Origin: Thermoanaerobacterium butyriciformans
GTDB taxonomy: Bacteria > Bacillota > Thermoanaerobacteria > Thermoanaerobacterales > Thermoanaerobacteraceae
DNA length: 64,000 nt
Direction: 5' to 3'
NCBI RefSeq assembly: GCF_017874545.1
Contig: NZ_JAGGLT010000014.1
Location: 1 to 64,000, forward strand
Of this stretch, positions 27,514 through 36,450 are shown piece by piece. Position numbers and translations under genes: made by a program. The stretch's first letter is position 1; each line of letters starts with the position of its first letter. The notes below the pieces were generated by a model. It ran no database searches. It was not told where the DNA came from and saw only the letters and a list, made by a program, of their open reading frames with translations.

Positions 27514-27909
27514 TTACAGCATATTAAAAACTCCCAGCGTATTTAGCTCTTTATCTTTTTTAAGCAGAATATCGTAGAAATTTAAACCAAGTGTATTACA
27601 AAGCGCAATTATATAAAATATGTTGTTACCGATTTCTGTTTCTAAGACTTCTCTGCAGTTATCACACAGTTCTCCATCAATGTGTGTTTTAATATACGTA
27701 TGTGCATCTTCGATAGTTGCATCTTCAGGTATTTCTTGCTTTTGAGCATTAATCTTTAAGCATCCGCACTCTGTTACTGATTTTGCTACTGCCCTGTTGA
27801 CTCTGCCGCTGCTTTCTTGAATTTTTGTTAAAATATCGAGAATGCTCTTGTGACGAATTAGAAATTCTTCTACTGTGTTTTGTAGATCATCGACTATTAT
27901 ATCCTTCAT
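27514..27909 (-). CDS. conserved clostridial protein, tentatively DUF1573-annotated family
   Basis: A 131-residue cytoplasmic protein on the minus strand between radA and the PIN-TRAM gene. I recall similar clostridial proteins (EFLIRHKSILDILTKIQES, SVTECGCLKINAQKQEIP, CDNCREVLETEIGNNIFYI), usually carried as DUF1573 proteins; that label is from memory and tentative. Two cysteine pairs, CGC and CDNC, could bind a metal. It looks all-helical, with no membrane segment. The start is ATG 27909 behind GGGAGTGGG; GTG 27921 overlaps that site. It has its own TTGACA-18-TATAAT promoter. Function unknown. Confidence 0.7.
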   Translation of the reverse strand: MKDIIVDDLQNTVEEFLIRHKSILDILTKIQESSGRVNRAVAKSVTECGCLKINAQKQEIPEDATIEDAHTYIKTHIDGELCDNCREVLETEIGNNIFYIIALCNTLGLNFYDILLKKDKELNTLGVFNML

Positions 27910-27947
27910 GGTTATGCCCACTCCCGTTTTTTTAAAATCTTAGATTA

Positions 27948-27977
27948 ATTATATACTTGTAAATGTTGTGTTGTCAA
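27948..27977 (-). promoter_or_regulatory. promoter of the reverse-strand gene at 27514
   Basis: Read on the minus strand, TTGACA (27977-27972) and TATAAT (27953-27948) are consensus hexamers 18 bases apart, about 39 bases before the start codon. Confidence 0.75.
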
Positions 27978-28023
27978 TATTTACACGAAATAACATTTAT
28001 AACATGATGAAATTTTTTGTAAA

Positions 28024-28053
28024 TTGACAATGTTTATCTATTAGTAGTATACT
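28024..28053 (+). promoter_or_regulatory. promoter of the PIN-TRAM gene
   Basis: TTGACA (28024-28029) and TATACT (28048-28053) are 18 bases apart, divergent from the promoter at 27948-27977. The leader is about 105 bases, with no structure that I can name. Confidence 0.65.
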
Positions 28054-28166
28054 TTTATTGAAGAAGCGCTATACATGTAAAATTTGCTATGTATTTTTTT
28101 ATAAAATTTCCCCATTGACTTATATTTAATGACATATTTGATAATAATAGAAATGGAGGTGAATAT

Positions 28167-29270
28167 ATGCTTTATAAAATAGTAAGAGGGATTATTTCAT
28201 TAGTAGGTTTGGGACTTGGATTTGAAGCGGTTTATTTGTCTGTGGCAGTTTTAAACCTACAAAAACTGATGAATTTAACATTAACTAGTATTACATCAGT
28301 TATCATATACGCAGTTGGTGCATTGCTAGGTGGAATCATATTTTTCATTCTTTCTCCTAAACTTATTAAATGGGGAAAAGATTTTGAAACATGGCTTGAA
28401 ATGGCACTTCAGAAATCACCTATATATGATATTTTAATAGGAGCTTTTGGGCTAATCGTTGGCTTAATTCTGGCAAATCTTATAAGTGCTCCAATTTATC
28501 AGCTACCGATTGTTGGTAAAGTCATTCCTATAATTATTAGCGTGTTTTTTGGTTATCTTGGTATAAGTATATCATTGAAGAAAAAGGATGAATTTATGAA
28601 TTTATTTGCGATAGTAAAAAAGATGGGTCAGCAAAAATCGCAAAAGGTAGAAATAAATGAAATTCCTAAAATTCTTGATACAAGTGTTATAATTGATGGG
28701 AGAATATTTGATATTTGTAAGACGGGATTTGTAGAAGGACCTCTTATAATTCCCAACTTTGTTCTTGAGGAATTAAGGCACATAGCAGATTCATCCGATT
28801 CCTTAAAGAGAAACAGAGGAAGGAGAGGGCTTGATGTCTTAAATAAAATACAAAAAGAGCTTGATTTGAAGGTCCAGATTATAGATAAAGATGTTGATGC
28901 ATCTGAAGTAGATACCAAGCTTTTGAGGCTTGCCAAGATGATGAATGGAAAAGTCATAACAAACGACTATAACCTAAATAAAGTAGCAGAGTTTCAAGGT
29001 GTGCCGGTGCTTAATATAAATGAGCTATCAAATGCCGTTAAACCTGTGGTACTACCAGGAGAAGAGATGGTTGTGCAGGTAATAAAAGATGGAAAAGAGT
29101 CAGGGCAAGGGATAGCATACCTTGATGACGGCACGATGATAGTAGTTGATGGAGGTAAAAAGCATATAGGCGATACTTTAGATGTATTGGTTACGAGTGT
29201 GTTGCAGACTGCAGCAGGCAGAATGATATTTGCGAAACCAAAGCAATCAGATCAGGAAAAAGCTATGTAG
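28167..29270 (+). CDS. membrane-anchored PIN-TRAM domain protein (YacL-like)
   Basis: A 367-residue protein with four hydrophobic segments in the first ~140 residues, a PIN nuclease-like domain at ~165-280 ([19 protein letters not shown], with acidic residues in [12 protein letters not shown]), and a TRAM RNA-binding domain at ~295-355 ([18 protein letters not shown]). This is the layout of B. subtilis YacL, which sits at the same place before ispD. An RNA-processing role at the membrane is inferred; the target is unknown. GGAGGTGAAT precedes ATG 28167. A terminator separates it from ispD. Confidence 0.88.
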   Translation: MLYKIVRGIISLVGLGLGFEAVYLSVAVLNLQKLMNLTLTSITSVIIYAVGALLGGIIFFILSPKLIKWGKDFETWLEMALQKSPIYDILIGAFGLIVGLILANLISAPIYQLPIVGKVIPIIISVFFGYLGISISLKKKDEFMNLFAIVKKMGQQKSQKVEINEIPKILDTSVIIDGRIFDICKTGFVEGPLIIPNFVLEELRHIADSSDSLKRNRGRRGLDVLNKIQKELDLKVQIIDKDVDASEVDTKLLRLAKMMNGKVITNDYNLNKVAEFQGVPVLNINELSNAVKPVVLPGEEMVVQVIKDGKESGQGIAYLDDGTMIVVDGGKKHIGDTLDVLVTSVLQTAAGRMIFAKPKQSDQEKAM

Positions 29271-29278
29271 TTTAATTG

Positions 29279-29309
29279 GGCATTTTCTCTATTAGAGAAT
29301 GCCTTTTTT
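29279..29309 (+). terminator. terminator after PIN-TRAM gene
   Basis: A 10-pair stem with one wobble (29279-29288 with 29294-29303) and a TTTTTT tail. Confidence 0.88.
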
Positions 29310-29380
29310 ATTTTGTTAATGGCGGAAAGGCACTGATTGTGATATAATTTTACCAGTATATTTTATTTAGAGGGTGCATT

Positions 29381-30067
29381 ATGTTTATTAGTGCGATAAT
29401 AGTTGCTGCTGGTAAAGGCAAAAGAATGGGAACAAAATTAAACAAAGTTTTTTTAAATTTGAATGGAAAACCAGTTCTCTATTACACTATAAAGGCTTTT
29501 GAAAATGTTGATGAAATTGATGAGATTGTTTTAGTGGTGTCTGAATCGGATTTGAGATTTTGCAAAAGTGAAATAGTTGATAAATATAATTTTAAAAAAG
29601 TTAAGCATATAGTTGTGGGAGGGTCTGAGAGACAAGAATCTGTTTTCATGGGTCTAAAATCGGTAGATAATCGGTGCAATATAGTATTGATACATGATGG
29701 TGCGAGGCCCTTTATTGACAGGGTGACATTGCAAAAAGGCATAGAAGAAGCTAAAAGTCATTGTGCTGTAGGCATTGCAGTTCCTGTAAAAGATACAATA
29801 AAAGTTGTTGATAATGATAATTTTGTCATTGACACACCTGACAGGAACCGCCTTATGGCAATTCAGACACCTCAGATTTTTGACTACAAACTTATATACA
29901 AAGCACATTTAAAGGCAATAGAAGATGGATTTTTAGGTACTGATGATACCGTCCTTGTTGAAAGGCTTGGATACAAAGTCAAGCTTGTCGAAGGGAGTTA
30001 CAGGAATATCAAGATAACTACACCAGAAGATCTAATAATATCAGAGGCTTTCTTGAAGACCATATAA
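29381..30067 (+). CDS. ispD: 2-C-methyl-D-erythritol 4-phosphate cytidylyltransferase
   Basis: Third step of the MEP isoprenoid pathway, joining CTP to methylerythritol phosphate. The 228-residue protein has the nucleotide-binding loop VAAGKGKRMG at the N-terminus, IHDGARPF with the metal-binding Asp, and VPVKDTIK and RNRLMAIQTPQIF in the C-terminal half. GAGGGTGC precedes ATG 29381. The usual partner ispF lies downstream but is separated by an LCAT-like hydrolase gene. About 80 bases separate it from that gene. Confidence 0.95.
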   Translation: MFISAIIVAAGKGKRMGTKLNKVFLNLNGKPVLYYTIKAFENVDEIDEIVLVVSESDLRFCKSEIVDKYNFKKVKHIVVGGSERQESVFMGLKSVDNRCNIVLIHDGARPFIDRVTLQKGIEEAKSHCAVGIAVPVKDTIKVVDNDNFVIDTPDRNRLMAIQTPQIFDYKLIYKAHLKAIEDGFLGTDDTVLVERLGYKVKLVEGSYRNIKITTPEDLIISEAFLKTI

Positions 30068-30146
30068 TATATCAATAACATTATGCTTTAAATCTCATAT
30101 AATTATTATAGGAGTATTGTAGTTGAGATTATATGAGGTGATTATA

Positions 30147-31391
30147 ATGAGAAGGCCTCTTGTATTTGTACACGGAATTTTTGGTTCAATATATGTTCCC
30201 ACACTTGTTGGGAAAGCATGGGGATTTGGACCTGCAGGTTATATATACGATTCGTTTATTAACAATCTTAAAACGTTAGGATACACAGAAGGGAAAAACC
30301 TTTTTATATGTTATTATGAGTGGTGGAAAGATATACCTGAATGTGTAAATACGCTTATGTCCAAGATTAATGAGGCAAAAATAAAAAACAACTGTGATAA
30401 AGTTGATGTTGTATGCCACAGCATGGGTGGTTTATTGTTGCGAAGCTATGTTCAAGGAGATTATTACAGGAATGATGTAGACAAAATCATATTTTTGTCA
30501 TCGCCTCATTATGGTGCTGCTAATGCATATTATGCATGGGAAGGTGGAGCAGTCCCACCTGATAATGACGAAGATTTTTTAAATATACTTTTAAGAGGTT
30601 TTATATGGGCAATAGGCAAAATAAAAGGTGAAAAAGATGAGCTTATGATAATTAGAAAATACATTCCATCCATAAAATGCCTCTTACCAACTCATGAGTA
30701 TGGAAACTATGTTTTTAAATATCCAATTAAAAACAATAAAATATTATTTAAAAATATACTTTATATGAAGGAGCAGAATGATTTTTTAAATGAATTAAAT
30801 TATTCTATTGATAGATTGTATGAAAGAGCGAATGAGATATATGTATTTTCAGGTAATGGAATATACACAAATAAATTTATTCAAGTGACAGAAAGCGACG
30901 ACGATATTGTATGGCCGGATGGGCGGGCTGTAGGCGTTGTAAGAGATGACAAAGGAGATGGAACTGTATTAATTAAAAGTGCTTTGGGTGTAAATGGAAA
31001 CCAGCATGTTCTGGATGCAGGACATGGAGGCATATTAAATGCGTCAATACCGGATCTTAAAGAAATATTTGGCGTAGAAGAGGCGCCTAAAGTTAGCCTG
31101 CTTGAAAAAATAACATCTTTTGTAAACATTTTGACCGATAGCAAAGTGATTGTATTGGACAGAGGTCAGAAGTTAAAAAAATACAACATTTTTGGAAAGG
31201 TGAATTGGTATATGTCTTTTAACGAAGAAGGAGAATATCATTTTTCATCGCCAGACTTTTCAATAAGGTCAATAATGATTCACACAAATAAAGGATTTAC
31301 TGTTAAAACACTTAAGCCTTCTGGCAGGTATAGAAATAGTAGAATAGATCTTTTTGTTGATAAAAATGGCAATTTTGATATTAAAAGATAA
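30147..31391 (+). CDS. LCAT-like alpha/beta-hydrolase (putative lipase/acyltransferase)
   Basis: A 414-residue cytoplasmic alpha/beta-hydrolase. The oxyanion region is FVHGIFGS, the nucleophile elbow is CHSMGG with Ser92, and likely triad partners are Asp271 in GDGTV and His293 in DAGHGG. GDGTV with a later His is the pattern of the lecithin:cholesterol acyltransferase/PDAT group. The last ~95 residues form an extra beta-rich part (FGKVNWYMSFNEEGEYHF) of unknown role. No signal peptide is visible. The start is ATG 30147 behind GAGGTGAT. It lies between ispD and ispF, with ispF 12 bases after its stop. Substrate unknown. Confidence 0.8.
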   Translation: MRRPLVFVHGIFGSIYVPTLVGKAWGFGPAGYIYDSFINNLKTLGYTEGKNLFICYYEWWKDIPECVNTLMSKINEAKIKNNCDKVDVVCHSMGGLLLRSYVQGDYYRNDVDKIIFLSSPHYGAANAYYAWEGGAVPPDNDEDFLNILLRGFIWAIGKIKGEKDELMIIRKYIPSIKCLLPTHEYGNYVFKYPIKNNKILFKNILYMKEQNDFLNELNYSIDRLYERANEIYVFSGNGIYTNKFIQVTESDDDIVWPDGRAVGVVRDDKGDGTVLIKSALGVNGNQHVLDAGHGGILNASIPDLKEIFGVEEAPKVSLLEKITSFVNILTDSKVIVLDRGQKLKKYNIFGKVNWYMSFNEEGEYHFSSPDFSIRSIMIHTNKGFTVKTLKPSGRYRNSRIDLFVDKNGNFDIKR

Positions 31392-31403
31392 AGGAGTGTT
31401 GCT

Positions 31404-31886
31404 ATGAGGGTTGGAATTGGATACGATGTGCACAAACTGGAGGCAGGAAGGAAATTAATATTAGGTGGTGTTCAAATTCCATATGTGAAAGGGCTACTGG
31501 GTCATTCTGATGCGGATGTGCTAATACATGCGGTGATTGACGGAATTCTTGGTGCTGCAGGACTTGGAGATATAGGAACGCATTTTCCTGATTCAGAGTG
31601 GATTTATAAGGATATAGATAGCACTGTTCTTCTTAAAAAGACTATGGACTTGATTAAAGGCAAATTTGCTATAAATAATATAGATTGTATTGTTGTAGCT
31701 CAAGAGCCTAAGATATCTCCATATAAAGATGCCATAGCGAGAAACTTGTCGAAAGTGTTAAATATAGGAATTGACAGAGTTAACATTAAAGCCAAGACTG
31801 AAGAAGGGCTTGGATTTACAGGAAGAAAAGAAGGAATATCGGCTTATGCAATTGTAAGCCTGATTGAAAAATGTATTGACAGTTAA
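31404..31886 (+). CDS. ispF: 2-C-methyl-D-erythritol 2,4-cyclodiphosphate synthase
   Basis: Cyclises CDP-methylerythritol 2-phosphate to the cyclodiphosphate in the MEP pathway. The 160-residue protein has the metal-binding pair in GYDVHKLE, the [22 protein letters not shown] block and the ending [15 protein letters not shown]-like segment ([14 protein letters not shown]). AAAGGAGTG precedes ATG 31404. It is close to the upstream hydrolase and 48 bases before proS, so the ispD-hydrolase-ispF-proS stretch may be one transcript. I see no T-box or other riboswitch before proS. Confidence 0.96.
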   Translation: MRVGIGYDVHKLEAGRKLILGGVQIPYVKGLLGHSDADVLIHAVIDGILGAAGLGDIGTHFPDSEWIYKDIDSTVLLKKTMDLIKGKFAINNIDCIVVAQEPKISPYKDAIARNLSKVLNIGIDRVNIKAKTEEGLGFTGRKEGISAYAIVSLIEKCIDS

Positions 31887-31934
31887 AATTAAATTAAATA
31901 AAATACAAACATGATAAATATTAGGAGGTAAACG

Positions 31935-33647
31935 ATGAGACTATCACAATTACTTATACCAACATTAAGAGAAGTTCCGGCAGAAGCGGAGATACCAAGT
32001 CATACACTTATGTTAAAAGCTGCTATGATGAGAAAGCTTGCATCAGGCGTATATATCTATCTTCCTCTTGGAAAAAGAGTACTTAAAAAGATTGAAGAAA
32101 TAGTAAGAGAAGAAATGGATAGAGCAGGTGCACAGGAAGTACTTATGCCTGCTATCATACCTGCGGAACTTTTAAAAGAATCTGGAAGATGGGATGTGTT
32201 TGGACCTGAGATGTTTAAGCTAAAAGACAGAAATGATAGAGAATTTTGCTTGGGGCCAACACATGAAGAGGTATTTACGGATCTTGTGAGAAATGAAGTG
32301 AAGTCATATAGACAGCTTCCCTTGACTATATATCAGATACAGACGAAGTACAGGGATGAGAGGCGGCCTAGGTTTGGAGTCATGAGATCCCGCGAGTTTA
32401 TAATGAAGGATGCGTATAGTTTTGATGCTGATTGGGATGGACTTGATGTTTCTTTTGACAAGATGTACGATGCTTACTGCAGAATATTTGATAGATGTGG
32501 ATTGAAGTACACAGTTGTTGAAGCAGACTCAGGTGCGATGGGAGGAAAAGACTCGAAAGAGTTTATGGTCACTTCAAGTGTAGGGGAAGCTGTAATAGCC
32601 TACTGCGATAGCTGCGGATATGCCGCGAATGAGGAAAAGGCTGAATGCATTGTAGAGCATGAAAGCGATGAGGAAATGAAGCCATTAGAAAAGATTCATA
32701 CGCCAGATGTAAGGACAATTGATGAGCTCGTATCATATTTAGACGTAAAAGCAGATAAATTTGTTAAGACTTTGATATATAAGTATAAAGGTAAAATTGC
32801 AGCGGTACTTGTAAGAGGAGATAGAGAAGTAAATACTGTGAAATTAGCGAATTTGCTTAAAGTAAATGAAAATGATATAGATTTGGCATATGAAGAAACC
32901 GTAAGAAGTGTAACAGGCGCAAATGTAGGATTTGCAGGTCCTATTGGGCTTAAAGGAGATGTCCTTTTGATAGCTGATGCAGAGGTGCCTATGATGAAAA
33001 ACATCATCGTAGGTGCAAATGAAACAGATTACCATCTAAAAAATGCAAATTACGGAAGAGACTTTAAGGCAGATGTGGTGTCAGACATTAGAAAAGTCGT
33101 AGATGGTGATAAATGTCCTAGATGCGGGAATCCTTTAAAACTTGAGAGGGGTATTGAAGTAGGACACATATTTAAACTAGGGACAAAATACTCAGATGCA
33201 CTTGGTGCAAATTACATTGATGAGAATGGAAATGAAAAGCCTATGATAATGGGCTGTTATGGCATTGGGTTAAATAGGATTGCTGCTGCCGCAATAGAAC
33301 AAAATCACGATGATAAAGGTATTATTTGGCCTATGTCTATAGCTCCATATCATGCCATTGTTGTGCCAGTCAATGTCTCTAACGATGCACAAAGGAATTT
33401 GGCAGAAAAAATATACGATGAATTAAGCAAGGCTGGCATTGAGACGCTGATAGATGATAGGGATTTAAGGGCAGGAGTTAAGTTTAATGATGCTGATCTA
33501 TTGGGAATACCTATAAGGATAACAGTAGGTAAAAAGGCTTCGGACAACATTGTTGAGTTAAAACTTAGAAGAGATGAAAATTCAATTGAATTAAATTATG
33601 ATGAAGTGGTAAATAAGGTTAAAGAACTGATTATTAATAGTATATAG
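31935..33647 (+). CDS. proS: prolyl-tRNA synthetase (bacterial type with editing insert)
   Basis: Charges tRNA-Pro. The 570-residue protein is the bacterial class II form: motif 1/2 region with [14 protein letters not shown] and [23 protein letters not shown], a cis-editing (INS) domain at ~225-380, and motif 3 with [15 protein letters not shown] CxxC pair in KCPRCGNPL lies between the editing and C-terminal catalytic parts. The anticodon-binding domain ends the protein. AGGAGGT precedes ATG 31935, and a short strong terminator follows the stop. Confidence 0.96.
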   Translation: MRLSQLLIPTLREVPAEAEIPSHTLMLKAAMMRKLASGVYIYLPLGKRVLKKIEEIVREEMDRAGAQEVLMPAIIPAELLKESGRWDVFGPEMFKLKDRNDREFCLGPTHEEVFTDLVRNEVKSYRQLPLTIYQIQTKYRDERRPRFGVMRSREFIMKDAYSFDADWDGLDVSFDKMYDAYCRIFDRCGLKYTVVEADSGAMGGKDSKEFMVTSSVGEAVIAYCDSCGYAANEEKAECIVEHESDEEMKPLEKIHTPDVRTIDELVSYLDVKADKFVKTLIYKYKGKIAAVLVRGDREVNTVKLANLLKVNENDIDLAYEETVRSVTGANVGFAGPIGLKGDVLLIADAEVPMMKNIIVGANETDYHLKNANYGRDFKADVVSDIRKVVDGDKCPRCGNPLKLERGIEVGHIFKLGTKYSDALGANYIDENGNEKPMIMGCYGIGLNRIAAAAIEQNHDDKGIIWPMSIAPYHAIVVPVNVSNDAQRNLAEKIYDELSKAGIETLIDDRDLRAGVKFNDADLLGIPIRITVGKKASDNIVELKLRRDENSIELNYDEVVNKVKELIINSI

Positions 33648-33667
33648 GAGCTAAATGCTCCTTTTTT
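33646..33667 (+). terminator. proS terminator
   Basis: A six-pair stem (33646-33651 with 33657-33662) GGAGC/GCTCC plus one A-T, a five-base loop, then TTTTT. Confidence 0.88.
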
Positions 33668-33721
33668 ATTCGCATAATATTTTGCGATTAATAAAAAAAT
33701 AAAGTAGAAAGGAGTGGTTGC

Positions 33722-33961
33722 ATGTCGATTTACATAATGGGCATTTCCGTTGATAAAAGATCAGATTTTGCACCTAAAGTTCAAGAGGTGTTGACTAAAC
33801 ACGGTCAAAATATATTGGCGAGATTCGGAATACATGATGACAGCGATGATAACGGGCTTATAACATTGAATGTACGAGGGGATGAAAACTATATAAATGA
33901 ATTTTCAAAGGAACTTACAAGTATTCCGTCTGTCAAAGTAAATCATATGACTGTTAAATGA
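33722..33961 (+). CDS. TM1266-like putative iron-only hydrogenase system regulator
   Basis: A 79-residue small protein with an ACT/NikR-C-like fold pattern (YIMGISVDKRSDFAPKVQEV, then GQNILARFGIHD and GLITLNVRGD). It resembles Thermotoga TM1266-type proteins annotated as putative regulators of the iron-only hydrogenase system; that link comes from the family, not from this locus, which has no hydrogenase genes. AGAAAGGAGTGG precedes ATG 33722. A weak GGTAGC/GCTACC hairpin follows at about 33970-33986. Confidence is moderate. Confidence 0.65.
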   Translation: MSIYIMGISVDKRSDFAPKVQEVLTKHGQNILARFGIHDDSDDNGLITLNVRGDENYINEFSKELTSIPSVKVNHMTVK

Positions 33962-34015
33962 TTTGCTTGGGGTAGCGCATGCTACCTCTTTGCAAACAAT
34001 TTTAGTAATGATGTA

Positions 34016-34044
34016 TTGTAAGAATGACATAAAATTTGTATAAT
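34016..34044 (+). promoter_or_regulatory. gltX promoter
   Basis: TTGTAA (34016-34021) and TATAAT (34039-34044) are 17 bases apart, giving a leader of about 28 bases before ATG 34079. Confidence 0.65.
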
Positions 34045-34078
34045 GTATATGATGAATACAAAAGATGGAGATGGCTAT

Positions 34079-35533
34079 ATGGAGAAAAGAGTTAGATTTG
34101 CACCAAGTCCTACAGGTGCGATTCATATTGGTAATATTCGTACGGCTTTGTTTAATTATCTATTTTCAAGAAGCGAAGGTGCTAAGCTGATATTAAGGAT
34201 AGAAGATACGGATTTGACTAGGTCGTCAAAAGATTTTGAAAAGCTCATCTTTAAAGAGTTAAATTGGCTTGGCATTGAGTGGGACGAAGGGCCTGATAAA
34301 CCTGGTGATTATGGACCTTACAGACAAAGCGAAAGGCTTCATATTTATAGACAATATGCAGAACAACTTATAAAAGAAGGTAAGGCGTATAGATGTTACT
34401 GTACACCTGAAGAACTGGATAAAGATAGGGAAGAGTCTGTTAAAAGAGGCGACATACCGAGGTATTCGGGAAGATGTAGACATTTGACTAAAGAACAGGA
34501 AGAGGAATACTTAAGACAAGGCAGAAAACCATCAATCAGGTTTATTATACCTGATGATGTTATAATAGCGTTTGATGATATGATAAAAGGGAGAATAGAG
34601 ATTAAATCAGATACACTGGGTGGAGATATGATAATAGTTAAATCTGATGGTATGCCCACTTACAATTTTGCAGTTGTAATTGATGATACGCTTATGAGGA
34701 TTTCCCATGTTATAAGAGGAGAAGACCACATTTACAATACACCAAAGCAGCTGCTTATATACGAAGCATTAGGCTTTAAACCTCCTGTATTCGCACATGC
34801 GCCACTCATCTTAGGGCCAGATAGGACTAAGCTGTCAAAGAGGCATGGCAATACTTACATTGGACAATATAGAGAGATGGGTTATCTACCTGAGGCCATG
34901 TTTAACTTTTTATCGCTTTTAAGCTGGTCGCCTGAAGATAATGTCGAATTGATGTCAAAAGATGAAATAGTAAGAAAGTTCAATTTCAATAAAATTCACA
35001 GTGCAAATCCTGTGTTTGACATTGAAAAGTTAAACTGGATGAATCAACATTATATTCAAATGAGTTCTGTAGATAGAATAGTAGACCTAGCAATACCATA
35101 CTTTAAAGAAGCAGGTTATATCAAAGATGTTGATGATAAGACTTATGAATGGCTAAAGAAGGTAGTGTCTCTTTTCAAAGACGGTCTGCATTATGTTGCA
35201 GAATTAAAAGACAAAGCGAAAATGTTTTTTGATGATGATATTGAATATGACGATAATCTAAAAGACGATATATTATGTGGCGATGCAATGAAAGTTTTGA
35301 AGAGCTTCAAAGAAGAGATCGAAAATATGGAAGATATCAGTGAAGAGTTTGTTAAAACATTGCTTAAGATGTTGCAGAAGAAGATAGGGGTTAAAGGCAA
35401 AGCATTTTTCATGCCTATAAGATTTGCTATAACAGGACAGGATCATGGACCAGAACTTGTAATGATAATTCCTCTTTTAGGTAAACAAAAGATATTATAC
35501 AGGATTGATAAAGCGATGAAAATAATATCGTAA
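34079..35533 (+). CDS. gltX: glutamyl-tRNA synthetase
   Basis: Charges tRNA-Glu (and, where glnS is lacking, possibly tRNA-Gln for transamidation). The 484-residue class I enzyme has the HIGH-type motif in TGAIHIGNIRTAL, the catalytic-core blocks LRIEDTDLTRS and RGEDHIYNTPKQ, and the KMSKS-type motif KLSKRHG. The start is ATG 34079, eight bases after GGAG; upstream in-frame ATGs at 34043 and 34052 fall inside or just after the -10 of the promoter. In B. subtilis gltX is also followed by cysE-cysS, as here. Confidence 0.95.
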   Translation: MEKRVRFAPSPTGAIHIGNIRTALFNYLFSRSEGAKLILRIEDTDLTRSSKDFEKLIFKELNWLGIEWDEGPDKPGDYGPYRQSERLHIYRQYAEQLIKEGKAYRCYCTPEELDKDREESVKRGDIPRYSGRCRHLTKEQEEEYLRQGRKPSIRFIIPDDVIIAFDDMIKGRIEIKSDTLGGDMIIVKSDGMPTYNFAVVIDDTLMRISHVIRGEDHIYNTPKQLLIYEALGFKPPVFAHAPLILGPDRTKLSKRHGNTYIGQYREMGYLPEAMFNFLSLLSWSPEDNVELMSKDEIVRKFNFNKIHSANPVFDIEKLNWMNQHYIQMSSVDRIVDLAIPYFKEAGYIKDVDDKTYEWLKKVVSLFKDGLHYVAELKDKAKMFFDDDIEYDDNLKDDILCGDAMKVLKSFKEEIENMEDISEEFVKTLLKMLQKKIGVKGKAFFMPIRFAITGQDHGPELVMIIPLLGKQKILYRIDKAMKIIS

Positions 35534-35539
35534 ATGTGA

Positions 35540-35740
35540 TGAGTGGGAGAGTAGCATAGTAGATTCCAAAAGAGAGGAGCTGTCATGGGCTGAAAGCAGC
35601 TTCTGGATATATTGTGTGAAGTGCACCCATGAGCTATACGCAATTAAGCGTACGGGTATCCGTTATAAATACAAGTGGAGTTTACTCAATCAGAGTGGAA
35701 CCGCGAGCCCCCTCGTCTCTGGATGATGGGGGATTTTTTT
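35540..35740 (+). promoter_or_regulatory. cysteine T-box riboswitch (tRNA-Cys-sensing leader)
   Basis: A classical T-box leader ahead of cysE-cysS. The T-box sequence AGAGTGGAACCGCG is at 35692-35705. A GC-rich terminator follows: CCCCC (35708-35712) and TCGTC pair with GATGA and GGGGG (35728-35732), then seven T. Upstream is a long Stem I region (about 35540-35640) with AG-rich internal-loop sequence. The likely specifier is TGC (Cys) at 35622-35624, in the context GTGAAG-TGC-ACC. Uncharged tRNA-Cys should favour the antiterminator. Confidence 0.9.
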
Positions 35741-35778
35741 ACCATTTATTTAATTTTTTCAAAGGGAGATTGATTTTA

Positions 35779-36450
35779 ATGTTTAAAACATTGAAGGAGG
35801 ATATAAAAGTAGTATTTGAAAGGGATCCTGCAGCCAAAAGCGTTTTGGAAGTGGTTTTATGCTATCCGGGATTTCATGCTATAATAATGCATAGAATCGC
35901 TCACTATTTATATAATAGGAAACTATTGTTATTATCAAGGCTTATATCGCAATTTAACAGATTTTTCACGGGAATTGAAATACATCCTGGCGCAAAAATA
36001 GGTAAGGGATTTTTCATAGACCATGGCATGGGGGTAGTGATAGGGGAGACTACAGAGATAGGTGATAATGTAACACTGTATCAGGGTGTTACACTGGGAG
36101 GTACTGGAAAAGATAAAGGGAAAAGGCACCCTACAATAGGGAACAATGTTGTAATAGGAAGTGGTGCTAAAGTTTTAGGTCCTATCAAAATAGGCGATAA
36201 TACAAAAATAGGGGCAGGTGCTGTTGTACTGCACGACGTTCCGCCTAATTGCACTGTCGTAGGTGTTCCAGGACATTGCGTGAAAAAAGATAATATAAAG
36301 GTCAAGTCAGCTTCAAAATTAAATATTGACTTAGAGCACGGTAAGTTACCTGATCCTATAGAGGACGAAATCAGAAGTTTGAGAGCTAGGATAAAGAAAC
36401 TGGAGTCTTATATGAATAACATGGAGGATGATAGAGATGAAGATATATAA
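35779..36450 (+). CDS. cysE: serine O-acetyltransferase
   Basis: Acetylates serine to O-acetylserine, the cysteine precursor. The 223-residue protein has an N-terminal helical part ([21 protein letters not shown]) and a C-terminal left-handed beta-helix of hexapeptide repeats ([51 protein letters not shown]), with the catalytic DHG histidine and an acidic tail. The start is ATG 35779 after GGGAG; a longer frame from 35629 would overlap the T-box terminator. It overlaps cysS by 14 bases. Cysteine-tRNA charging controls it through the T-box. Confidence 0.95.
   Translation: MFKTLKEDIKVVFERDPAAKSVLEVVLCYPGFHAIIMHRIAHYLYNRKLLLLSRLISQFNRFFTGIEIHPGAKIGKGFFIDHGMGVVIGETTEIGDNVTLYQGVTLGGTGKDKGKRHPTIGNNVVIGSGAKVLGPIKIGDNTKIGAGAVVLHDVPPNCTVVGVPGHCVKKDNIKVKSASKLNIDLEHGKLPDPIEDEIRSLRARIKKLESYMNNMEDDRDEDI

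Noticed and set aside
31887-31934. T-box before proS
   Set aside because: Only 48 bases separate ispF and proS; no T-box sequence or terminator is there.
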